DNA from: Nitrospinales bacterium | Lineage (GTDB): Bacteria; Nitrospinota_A; UBA7883; JACRGQ01 | Assembly (NCBI GenBank): GCA_023248615.1 | Contig: JAHFEI010000019.1 | Location: 3,617-14,882, forward strand | Direction: 5' to 3' | Length of the DNA stretch: 11,266 nt | Part shown: positions 1 through 5,642 of the stretch, one piece after another | Layout: every line of letters starts with the position of its first letter | Numbering within the stretch: position 1 is the first letter of the stretch | Made by a program: the position numbers and the translations under genes | Notes under the pieces: model-generated | What the model was told of the DNA's origin: nothing | The model's input: the letters and a program-made list of their open reading frames with translations, nothing else | The model's database searches: none

Positions 1-119
1 TGCTTATTGCCGCCGATGTGTCGCGGAGCAAGCGCAAGGAAGTTATAGACAAGGTTGCGGCCCAGATTTTATTGCAGGCATACCTGGATTCAACACCGTC
101 CACACACGGAGCCACATGA
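1..119 (+). CDS. C-terminal fragment of an unrecognised protein
   Basis: A reading frame open at the left edge runs for 38 codons and stops with TGA at 117-119. The visible tail starts LIAADVSRSKRKEVIDKVAA, then has a mostly hydrophobic stretch around QILLQAYL and a short Ser/Thr/Pro-rich end. The middle could form an amphipathic helix. I do not recognise the family, and the part that would identify it lies outside the window. It converges on the HU gene, whose stop is about 70 bases away. No clear rho-independent terminator is visible in between. The open frame, the protein-like composition and the convergent layout favour a real gene end, but 38 codons is short evidence. Confidence 0.5.
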   Translation, partial: LIAADVSRSKRKEVIDKVAAQILLQAYLDSTPSTHGAT

Positions 120-191
120 GGGGAGATTTGCGTGGTGAAATCCGCAGAAGAAAAGTGAACGGCCTGTGAGTTAGCGCAACAGGGAGAAAAG

Positions 192-482
192 CTACTCCGC
201 TACTTCCTTGCCGTCGACGATGAGACGGAATTCTTTACCTGTCTTGAAGAATGGGACTTTCTTCGGTTGCACAAAAACCTTTTCCCCGGTTTTTGGGTTG
301 CGCCCTTCCTTGGCCGAGCGATGCCTCACCCTGAAACTGCCGAAGCCCCGTATCTCCACCTTGTCCCCTTTTGAAAGGGCCTCGATAATCGAGTTGGTGA
401 AAATGTTGATTATCACTTCCGCCTGTTGCTTGGTTATCTTCAGCTTTTCAGCCAGCTTTTCAGCCATATCGGATTTGGTCAT
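192..482 (-). CDS. HU/IHF-family nucleoid DNA-binding protein
   Basis: This 96-residue protein belongs to the HU/IHF family, whose dimers bend DNA and organise the nucleoid. It starts MTKSDMAEKLAEKL, as family members typically do. The helical dimerisation part covers residues 3-38, then comes the signature GDKVEIRGFGSFRVR at 39-53. The beta-arm tip is RNPKTG at 61-66, with Pro63 in the position that intercalates into DNA. The end is VPFFKTGKEFR near 76-86. I chose ATG at 480-482 because a longer in-frame reading from 548 adds 22 residues foreign to the family. A GGAGGAG element lies at 496-502, an unusually long 13 bases from this ATG. HU and IHF subunits cannot be separated safely from sequence alone. 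A strong promoter just upstream suggests transcription independent of the acidic-protein gene. Confidence 0.93.
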   Translation of the reverse strand: MTKSDMAEKLAEKLKITKQQAEVIINIFTNSIIEALSKGDKVEIRGFGSFRVRHRSAKEGRNPKTGEKVFVQPKKVPFFKTGKEFRLIVDGKEVAE

Positions 483-532
483 AAATGCTACCCTACTCCT
501 CCAAGCGGAAACGAATTGGAAATCCAACTGAA

Positions 533-561
533 ACTGTACCAGAAACAAAAAGTTCCGTCAA
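533..561 (-). promoter_or_regulatory. Sigma70-type promoter of the HU gene
   Basis: Read on the minus strand, TTGACG (556-561) and TACAGT (533-538) are separated by exactly 17 bases. A TG one base upstream of the -10 box gives an extended -10. The site begins just after the stop of the acidic-protein gene and predicts a leader of roughly 40-45 bases before the HU start codon. Confidence 0.65.
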
Positions 562-566
562 CACCA

Positions 567-797
567 TCAGTTGTAGTTATCCTCAAGCGTATCTTCAAAG
601 TGCTGTTCCACATACTCGTCTATCGTATCGTTTACGCGATCCTGGAACAGGTCTATCTCTTCGATATCTTCCATGTGGTCCAGATGGTTTTTCAGCACGC
701 TCTCCAGTATGGACTCGCGATCTTCGGCAGACAACTCATTTTCGAGGAGTAGCCTGTTGATCTCGGCTAATATTTTGTCTCTTCTGCTACGATCCAT
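567..797 (-). CDS. Small, highly acidic helical protein of unknown function
   Basis: This is a 76-residue protein that I do not recognise. By count it has 24 Asp/Glu against 8 Lys/Arg, so it is strongly negative. The predicted character is almost wholly helical, with no signal peptide, no membrane segment and no Cys. Acidic clusters sit around residues 40-49 (DHMEDIEEID) and 57-73. The start ATG at 795-797 is preceded on the minus strand by a GAGGGGG ribosome-binding site at a suitable distance, which supports a real gene. It lies 84 bases upstream of the HU gene on the same strand, and HU has its own promoter in the gap. The charge invites comparison with DNA-mimic or HU-binding acidic proteins, but that is inference from charge and position only. 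Confidence 0.75.
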   Translation of the reverse strand: MDRSRRDKILAEINRLLLENELSAEDRESILESVLKNHLDHMEDIEEIDLFQDRVNDTIDEYVEQHFEDTLEDNYN

Positions 798-820
798 TTT
801 TTTGAATCCCCCTCACTGTC

Positions 821-826
821 ATTCTA
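821..826 (-). promoter_or_regulatory. Candidate -10 box for the acidic-protein gene
   Basis: On the minus strand TAGAAT (five of six consensus bases) lies 24 bases upstream of the ATG. It would give a short leader that just contains the GAGGGGG ribosome-binding site. No good -35 hexamer is visible, so an activator or another sigma factor may be needed. A GTGTGCGGA motif (831-839, minus strand) sits just upstream of the box, in the spacer position. Confidence 0.3.
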
Positions 827-864
827 CAACTCCGCACACGCCCAATGATACCAGCAAAACGGTT

Positions 865-898
865 GGCAGTACAGCCGCATGCGGCGGCCACTGCCGCA
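865..898. repeat. Nested inverted repeats in the divergent intergenic region
   Basis: GGCAGT (865-870) is complementary to ACTGCC (890-895). They enclose a perfect 12-base palindrome GCCGCATGCGGC (874-885). An alternative pairing is TGCGGC (880-885) with GCCGCA (893-898). No T-run follows on either strand, so it is not a standard terminator. It lies between the divergent starts of the acidic-protein gene and the kinase gene, where an operator or cruciform is plausible. Confidence 0.5.
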
Positions 899-948
899 CT
901 CTCCCAGCAAAGCTACCAGATTTTGTTGTATAAATAAACTCCCATTCT

Positions 949-970
949 GCACACACCGCAGGCTGTGTGC
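949..970. repeat. Inverted repeat in the probable leader of the kinase gene
   Basis: GCACACA (949-955) and TGTGTGC (964-970) form a perfect 7-bp stem with an 8-base loop. The element lies downstream of a possible -10 box TATAAA (929-934), which has no good -35, and about 75 bases before the kinase start. It could be an mRNA hairpin or an operator. The right arm is part of GTGTGCGGA. Confidence 0.45.
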
Positions 971-1045
971 GGAAGAGGCGCATTTCGTTGTTCGGGCAAA
1001 AGGGGTTAAAATCCCACGCATGGAATCGAACGGCAAGCAGGGCGG

Positions 1046-2092
1046 ATGAATCCGCTTAACGTACTTATATCCTTCCCGCACGCAATCGCCGTGTTTGACA
1101 GGGGCATGAAGGCGCTTTTCATAAACCCGGCATTCCGGGAGATATTCAATATCCCCACATCGCAAGATAGGGACGCGGAGGGCATCTTTGCCGCCAACCC
1201 GGATATAACCGGGCATCTCGGTCGTCTTTTTGCCGAGGGCCTAAGCTACATCAACCACGATTTCACCGTCGGCGGGACAAAGAGGGGAGTGGCGCTCTCC
1301 ATCCACAACATAGACTACGGACACAGCGAAACCGGGGCATGCGTAGTGGCGCAGGAGAACGTGGGGAAAAACGAGATACAAAACGAGTTGAAAAAGGAAG
1401 AGAAAATAGAGATGCTCTCCATGATAACCGCCGGGCTTGCCCACGAGATAAAAAACCCGCTCAGTGGCATAAGGGGCGCCGCGCAGCTTATCGGCAAGGA
1501 TAACGAGTCCCTGGGCGAATACTGCAAGCTCATCATTGACGAAACGGACAGGATAAACTCGCTCGTAGGCGAACTTATGGATATCGGCAGGGTGCGCAAA
1601 CAAAAGCTCGCAAAGGAAAATATCCACCGGATACTGGAGGATGTGCTGTTGCTACAGGAAGCATTCCTGGCCAAAAGGGGCATAAAGTTAGTGCGCGATT
1701 ACGACCCCAGCCTTCCCCAAACTATTATGGAAGCGGATAGGCTTAAACAGACATTCATCAACCTGGTGAAAAATGCGGTGGAATCGTCTGACAAGGGGGG
1801 GGAACTGCGCATACGCACCCGCACCGCCCTGGAACCCGCGCCGAACACGCAACCTAGGGCGAAAAAGGGAATGATGATGTCGATAGAAATATCCGACACC
1901 GGCAAGGGAATAAGCCCGGAGGTGGCTAAACATCTCTTCACACCGTTCAATACAAGCAAAAGGCACGGCACGGGGTTGGGCTTGGTCATATCACTTAAAA
2001 TCGTGCAAGACCATGGCGGAGTGCTGACGTTGGAAAACAACGCCACCGGCTCCGGCGCGACGGCGCGTGTGTTGTTGCCGCTTTCCTCCTAA
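1046..2092 (+). CDS. PAS-domain sensor histidine kinase, NtrB-like
   Basis: This 348-residue protein is a soluble two-component sensor kinase that would autophosphorylate on His and pass phosphate to a response regulator. Residues about 8-105 form a PAS-like sensing domain. The dimerisation/phosphoacceptor box is LAHEIKNPLSGIRGAAQLI, with His133. The ATPase domain has the N box around NLVKNAVES (Asn239, Asn243), the G1 box DTGKGI (284-289), the F box LFTPFNTSK (297-305) and the G2 box GTGLGL (308-313). There is no membrane segment, and architecture and H-box wording match NtrB/GlnL-type kinases. The start ATG at 1046 is the first after an in-frame stop at 1007, with only a weak AGGG upstream. 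A 9-codon frame (ATG 1020) ends in a TGA overlapping this ATG. No response regulator gene is adjacent, because the next gene is convergent. The partner and the signal are unknown. Confidence 0.93.
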   Translation: MNPLNVLISFPHAIAVFDRGMKALFINPAFREIFNIPTSQDRDAEGIFAANPDITGHLGRLFAEGLSYINHDFTVGGTKRGVALSIHNIDYGHSETGACVVAQENVGKNEIQNELKKEEKIEMLSMITAGLAHEIKNPLSGIRGAAQLIGKDNESLGEYCKLIIDETDRINSLVGELMDIGRVRKQKLAKENIHRILEDVLLLQEAFLAKRGIKLVRDYDPSLPQTIMEADRLKQTFINLVKNAVESSDKGGELRIRTRTALEPAPNTQPRAKKGMMMSIEISDTGKGISPEVAKHLFTPFNTSKRHGTGLGLVISLKIVQDHGGVLTLENNATGSGATARVLLPLSS

Positions 2093-2166
2093 CCGCTTAG
2101 CGCGGCAGGTTCCTGGTCAGCCGGAGCGCGGTCTTCCACACCCTCAAAAATTATTTGGGCAAAAAG

Positions 2167-3978
2167 TCAGCGAAGCTGGAAGGGGACGCTGGTGGAAACG
2201 ACCCCTTTTTTGAACAGGAGTATGCCTTTTAGAAGAAGCGCGGTCTGGTTGTGTAGCAGGTGCTCCCACCAGCGCGACGGCACGAACTCCGGGAGGATAA
2301 CGGTAATAACACCGTCCTTGTGTATATTGCGCACTTCCTCGATGTAGTCCACCACCGGCTCTATCACGGAGCGGTAAGGCGAATCGAGAACGATGAGCGG
2401 CACTCCCATTCCGTACTTGTCCCAACTCGCTTTTGTGATGGAGGCTTTCCTTGTATCCAGGCATACGTATATCGCCACCACATCGTCGGATATCGCCCTT
2501 GCGTACTTTATGGCGTTTACCACGGCGCTGTGTACCCCGCCTACGGGGATGATTACGGAATGGTGTTTGTAGTTCGCCAGCGGTTTTAAATCGTCCGGTA
2601 TGAGCTGTTCGGCTATGGACTTGTAATGCTTGTTAACCTTCACCATAAGGTAGATGAGCATCGGGATGGCGGCAACAACCAGCCATGCGCCGTGCATGAA
2701 CTTGGTGTATCCCACCACCACGAAAACCACGCCGGTAGCAAGCGCGCCTATGCCGTTAAACACCATTCCCAGCACCCACCATGGTTCCCTGTTTTTCAGC
2801 CAGTGAACCACCATGCCGGTCTGTGAAAGCGTGAACGCCAGAAAAACTCCGACAGTGTAAAGCGGTATCATGGCGTGCGTGTTTCCTTGGAACGTCACTA
2901 TCAGCAACGCCGCAAATACTCCAAGAAGAATGATGCCGTTGGAATAAACGAGTTTGTCCCCCTGGCTGGCGAGTTGGCGCGGCAGGTAGTAATCCCGCGC
3001 CATGATGGAGCTAAGCCGGGGGAAATCGGCGAATGAAGTGTTTGCCGCCAGTATGAGTATGAGGAATGTCGAAAACTGGATGAGGTAATAAATCGGGCCG
3101 ACGCCGAATATCGCCGAGGCAAGCTGGGAAAGCACCGTCTCGTTCTCTTTTGGCACGATGCCAAAAACGTACGCGTTGTAAGTTATGCCTATAAAAAGCA
3201 GGCCGAGTATCGCCGCCATCCATACAAGGGTTACGGACGCGTTCTTGGCCTCTGGCGGCTTAAAGGCGGGTACGCCGTTGGCCACCGCCTCTATCCCGGT
3301 AAGCGCGGTGCAGCCAGAGGCGAACGCCCGCATCAACAACAACCAGGGGACGGCATTCGCCAGCGTCTCATGCGGATATCCGGTAGCATCCGGCACCGCT
3401 CCTGTGTGGTACTTTGCTACCCCGAAAACCACCATGAGGAAAATGGCGCCCACAAAAATATAGACCGGCCCAGCAAATATCTTGCTGGACTCCCTTATCC
3501 CCCGCAGGTTTACGACAACGATGAGAAGAAGCGAGGCAAGACAAATGAGTACCGTATGGGTGTGGAGCGTCGGGATGGCGGATGTTACCGCCGCCACGCC
3601 CGCCGAAATGGAGACTATTACGGTAAGGACGTAATCGATCATCAACGCCGCCGCGGCTACAAGGCCAAAGTTCTCACCCAAGTTTTCCTTTGATACGGTG
3701 TAAGCCCCACCGCCCGACGGATAGGCGCGGATGGTTTGCATGTAAGAAAATGCGACGAGCGTGATAAGCACCATGATGGCTATGGCTATCGGCATGGAGT
3801 AGTGGAGAATTGCCGTTCCCGCCAGCATCAGCGGTAGTAGCATCTCCTCTGTGGCGTATGCTACGGAGGAGAGGGCATCCGAAGAGAAGACGGCAAGCCC
3901 CATCTTCTTGCTAAGGCGCTCGTGGGCTTCCTTCACCGAGTCTATTGGCTGACCGATAAGGAATGTTTTAAGCGACAT
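2167..3978 (-). CDS. kimA: KimA/KUP-type potassium transporter, APC superfamily
   Basis: This 603-residue membrane transporter has about twelve hydrophobic segments (about 28-450) and a cytoplasmic C-terminal domain of about 150 residues resembling a universal-stress-protein fold. Length and architecture match Bacillus subtilis KimA (formerly YdaO, about 607 residues), a proton-coupled high-affinity K+ importer. From memory of that protein, cation-site residues appear conserved with a two- to three-position offset: Asp34 and Tyr41 in SSDALSSVAY, Asp115, Tyr116, Thr119 and Ser123 in the IDYVLTVIVS segment, Thr228 in ALTGIE, and Tyr374 in PLYTVGVF. Generic amino-acid permease annotation is the main alternative, but the C-terminal domain and these residues favour K+. 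The start ATG (3976-3978) has a weak GGGGAA upstream. A candidate promoter at 4112-4140 implies a leader of over 100 bases. In Firmicutes the KimA family answers to c-di-AMP. No such riboswitch is recognisable here. Confidence 0.85.
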   Translation of the reverse strand: MSLKTFLIGQPIDSVKEAHERLSKKMGLAVFSSDALSSVAYATEEMLLPLMLAGTAILHYSMPIAIAIMVLITLVAFSYMQTIRAYPSGGGAYTVSKENLGENFGLVAAAALMIDYVLTVIVSISAGVAAVTSAIPTLHTHTVLICLASLLLIVVVNLRGIRESSKIFAGPVYIFVGAIFLMVVFGVAKYHTGAVPDATGYPHETLANAVPWLLLMRAFASGCTALTGIEAVANGVPAFKPPEAKNASVTLVWMAAILGLLFIGITYNAYVFGIVPKENETVLSQLASAIFGVGPIYYLIQFSTFLILILAANTSFADFPRLSSIMARDYYLPRQLASQGDKLVYSNGIILLGVFAALLIVTFQGNTHAMIPLYTVGVFLAFTLSQTGMVVHWLKNREPWWVLGMVFNGIGALATGVVFVVVGYTKFMHGAWLVVAAIPMLIYLMVKVNKHYKSIAEQLIPDDLKPLANYKHHSVIIPVGGVHSAVVNAIKYARAISDDVVAIYVCLDTRKASITKASWDKYGMGVPLIVLDSPYRSVIEPVVDYIEEVRNIHKDGVITVILPEFVPSRWWEHLLHNQTALLLKGILLFKKGVVSTSVPFQLR

Positions 3979-4019
3979 ATCCCGTTCCCCGGATGATGGC
4001 CCTTGCCGGTACGCAGTTT

Positions 4020-4050
4020 AAGGAGGTGTACATCGTGCATACGCTACACC
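4020..4050 (-). promoter_or_regulatory. Hairpin in the kimA leader
   Basis: On the minus strand GGTGTA and TACACC (4045-4050 and 4025-4030 on the plus strand) form a 6-bp stem with a 14-base loop that has some inner complementarity. The 3' arm runs into ACCTCCTT (4020-4027), which equals the anti-Shine-Dalgarno core of 16S rRNA. It lies about 45 bases upstream of the kimA start. Its function is unknown. On the plus strand the same bases read as a perfect Shine-Dalgarno site. Confidence 0.35.
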
Positions 4051-4111
4051 CTATCGGGCATGGATAACAAGTACTCAAAATCCCGGCTGGCGGAACGGCG
4101 TTGCGCATCGC

Positions 4112-4140
4112 GCTATATTGCTTTTCGGATGCGGCTACAA
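4112..4140 (-). promoter_or_regulatory. Candidate sigma70 promoter of kimA
   Basis: On the minus strand TTGTAG (4135-4140) and TATAGC (4112-4117) are 17 bases apart, with four of six consensus bases in each. The predicted transcript starts near 4105, giving a leader of about 125 bases that contains the hairpin at 4020-4050. Confidence 0.45.
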
Positions 4141-4228
4141 AATTGCGTGGTACCAGACAGCTTGATTCTCGAGTGTATCCAATATGCCGGACCGGACTGG
4201 TGATTGAATCGCCGGAATATCCTGTGGT

Positions 4229-4909
4229 ATGTTGCCCGTGATGTTCAGGGGACTGTTCGTTATATGCTTTTTGCTCGCATTGTCCGTGTTGCCCTCCCAC
4301 GCTGGCACGATGACCATGGAGGATTACGACAGGGCCGTTGAGCTTGAACCGGAGAAGGCCGAAGCCCACTGCAACCGGGGCGATGCCTACGCAGACCTCG
4401 AGAACCTCCAGCAGGCTATAAAAAACTACGACAAAGCGATTGAGCTTGACCCAAAACTCGCCGCCGCCTACAACGGACGGGGGAACGCTTATAGGAGTTT
4501 CGGCGACCATAAGCGCGCGATAAACGATTACGACAAGGCGATTGTGATTGACCCGAAGTATGCCGTTGCCCTAAACAACCGGGGCGTCGCCTATGCGAAG
4601 CTTCGTAATTACCTGTTGGCAGTCGCCGATTTCAACAAAGCGATTGAGCTTGATTCGAAATACGCGATGGCTTTCAACAACCGGGGCGTTGCTTATGCCA
4701 GGCTTGGTAAGCACCAGCAGGCGCTTGATGATTTCAACAAGGCTATTGCGCTTGACCCGAAGTTGGGCCTGGCCCACAACAACCGTGGCACCGCCTATTA
4801 CCGTCTTGGCAACCACCAGCAGGCGTTGAAAGGTTGGAAGGTCGCCGTAAAGCTTTGGCGCAAGTCCGGACATGAGGACTATTTCAAGTTGCAGGGGCTT
4901 AGCTGGTAA
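4229..4909 (+). CDS. Exported TPR-repeat protein
   Basis: This is a 226-residue protein with an N-terminal signal peptide followed by tetratricopeptide repeats. The hydrophobic stretch at about residues 6-21 ends in LPSHA-G, a good signal-peptidase I site. It has no lipobox. After cleavage comes a half repeat (about 30-46, MEDYDRAVELEPEKAEA), then five 34-residue repeats at about 47-80, 81-114, 115-148, 149-182 and 183-216, most with the NNRGxAY and AIxLDPK wording. The end is a short Trp-terminated tail. Such proteins are protein-protein scaffolds, so periplasmic or secreted location is likely but the partner is unknown. ATG at 4229 or at 4241 (residue 5) could start it; both keep the signal peptide and neither has a strong ribosome-binding site. 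It stands alone, divergent from kimA. Confidence 0.88.
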   Translation: MLPVMFRGLFVICFLLALSVLPSHAGTMTMEDYDRAVELEPEKAEAHCNRGDAYADLENLQQAIKNYDKAIELDPKLAAAYNGRGNAYRSFGDHKRAINDYDKAIVIDPKYAVALNNRGVAYAKLRNYLLAVADFNKAIELDSKYAMAFNNRGVAYARLGKHQQALDDFNKAIALDPKLGLAHNNRGTAYYRLGNHQQALKGWKVAVKLWRKSGHEDYFKLQGLSW

Positions 4910-4974
4910 TCGCCTCTTCCTTTTGAAGGACTGATATATTTTTCGCGGAGTTTGCGCAGGGTCGTGCGAGCCTG

Positions 4975-4988
4975 ATTGCCATGGCAAT
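4975..4988. promoter_or_regulatory. 14-bp perfect palindrome, putative operator
   Basis: ATTGCCATGGCAAT is its own reverse complement. Its centre is about 60 bases upstream of the start predicted from the extended -10 at 5027-5035, where class I activators often bind. The half-site ATGGCAA recurs at 5016-5022, just upstream of the -10. The bound protein is unknown. Confidence 0.45.
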
Positions 4989-5026
4989 GCGCCGTTACCG
5001 CTCTGACTGGGGCAAATGGCAAAATG

Positions 5027-5035
5027 TGCTATAAT
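5027..5035 (+). promoter_or_regulatory. Extended -10 promoter of the lysine-rich protein gene
   Basis: TGCTATAAT combines a perfect TATAAT (5030-5035) with the TGn extension. No recognisable -35 hexamer lies 16-18 bases upstream, which is typical of extended -10 promoters or activator-dependent ones. The predicted start near 5042 gives a leader of about 50 bases. Confidence 0.65.
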
Positions 5036-5091
5036 GCGACCTTGGGGGTTACTAAACATCTAATCAGGGTGGGGAGAAAAGGAGAACTTTC

Positions 5092-5295
5092 GTGAGTCCT
5101 GCAAAAGTTAATGGCGCGTCCGAGAAACCGCAAAAAAGCACATCTGCCCAGCCTAAGACTGCTAAGAAGGCATCTACTTCCGGGAATAAGCAATCTGCAA
5201 GCGGTAGCCAAGGCGCAGATAAAGCCAAGAAGGCAACCAAAGCAAAACCTACTCCTGAGCAGGGAAAAGGAAATAAGGTCCAAACCAAAGGGTGA
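5092..5295 (+). CDS. Small lysine-rich, probably disordered basic protein
   Basis: This 67-residue protein is built almost only of Lys, Ala, Ser, Thr, Gly, Gln and Pro. By count it has 15 Lys and no Arg, no aromatic residue and no Cys, against 3 acidic residues, giving a net charge near +12. It should be intrinsically disordered. The low-complexity AKK/AKKA/KAK pattern resembles histone H1-like tails of bacterial nucleoid proteins, so nucleic-acid binding is a reasonable guess, not a demonstrated function. The start is GTG at 5092, chosen because AAAAGGAGA at 5077-5085 is an excellent ribosome-binding site about 7 bases away. A strong extended -10 promoter lies upstream and a strong terminator directly follows the stop, so it looks like a monocistronic expressed gene. 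A frame shifted by one reads through the same region with Arg-rich, implausible composition. Confidence 0.75.
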   Translation: MSPAKVNGASEKPQKSTSAQPKTAKKASTSGNKQSASGSQGADKAKKATKAKPTPEQGKGNKVQTKG

Positions 5296-5303
5296 CCAAG
5301 TTG

Positions 5304-5337
5304 CGGCGGGTGGCTGAAAGGGCCCGCCCGCCGTTTT
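5304..5337 (+). terminator. Rho-independent terminator of the lysine-rich protein gene
   Basis: CGGCGGGTGG (5304-5313) pairs with CCGCCCGCCG (5324-5333) over ten base pairs including one G-T, around a 10-base loop. TTTT (5334-5337) follows at once. It begins nine bases after the TGA of the gene. Confidence 0.85.
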
Positions 5338-5642
5338 CGAGTTCACGAGCGTTTTCCTGCGGCAATCGCCAGCCAAGTATAAAAAAAAGGGCATGGGGTT
5401 TTGCAGAAAAATATGTACAAATCGTAAAAAGTGGTACGTAATCGGGGCCAAGGTAATGTTTTTCTAAAGTCAGCAGGGGATGGGGAGCCCCGGCCGTGTT
5501 TCTGGAGTAGGGCTAGATGGCTAAGAAGCAATCCCTTTTTTAGTTGAAATTCCCGGTACGACCATCACGCCGCCTTACCCGCTTTCACGACTAGGGCGGC
5601 GGCGACATCCTCAGCCTTCATCTTGAAGATGTTAGATTAGTA
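5338..5642. other. Intergenic stretch without a convincing gene
   Basis: About 300 bases between the terminator and the end of the hydrolase gene. The left part (about 5374-5435) is AT-rich, with A8 at 5381-5388 and several short A/T tracts. The right part has only tiny frames: plus ATG at 5517 reads MAKKQSLF and stops, and on the minus strand 18 codons read MKAEDVAAALVVKAGKAA, ending in a TGA that overlaps the ATG of a 14-codon frame. A 10-bp inverted repeat lies at 5568-5601. It may hold gene remnants, a small RNA or nothing functional. I cannot decide. Confidence 0.5.
5568..5601. repeat. 10-bp inverted repeat downstream of the hydrolase gene
   Basis: CGCCGCCTTA (5568-5577) pairs with TAGGGCGGCG (5592-5601) with one G-T and a 14-base loop. 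No T-run follows on either strand, so a rho-independent terminator is not supported. It might still shape the 3' end of the hydrolase mRNA, which ends about 40 bases away. Confidence 0.5.

Noticed and set aside
483..548. N-terminal extension of the HU protein starting at 548
   Set aside because: The extra 22 residues do not resemble any HU/IHF family start, would overlap the strong promoter at 533-561 and its predicted start site, and the family-typical MTKSD start lies at 480-482.
831..973. A small MITE-like element bounded by inverted TCCGCACAC/GTGTGCGGA
   Set aside because: No target-site duplication flanks the arms, the arms are only nine bases, and no second copy of the interior was seen. 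A shared binding motif is simpler.
2093..2166. Bidirectional terminator between the kinase gene and kimA
   Set aside because: Only a 4-bp CCGC/GCGG hairpin and T-rich stretches without a stem were found, not enough to call.
4003..4203. 66-codon plus-strand frame opposite the kimA leader
   Set aside because: TTG start without its own ribosome-binding site, odd composition rich in Cys and Arg, and no resemblance to a protein family. The Shine-Dalgarno at 4020 falls inside it.
3979..4228. c-di-AMP (ydaO-type) riboswitch ahead of kimA
   Set aside because: I looked for the conserved ydaO-type sequence blocks on the minus strand and could not find them. Only a simple hairpin is visible.
4917..4943. 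Rho-independent terminator after the TPR gene (TCCTT-TTG-AAGGA then TTTTT)
   Set aside because: The stem is only five weak base pairs and the T-run begins nine bases after it, so it is not convincing.
5029..5451. Minus-strand frames across the lysine-rich protein gene
   Set aside because: They are Leu/Cys-rich antisense readings of a low-complexity gene. The plus strand carries promoter, ribosome-binding site and terminator in the right order.
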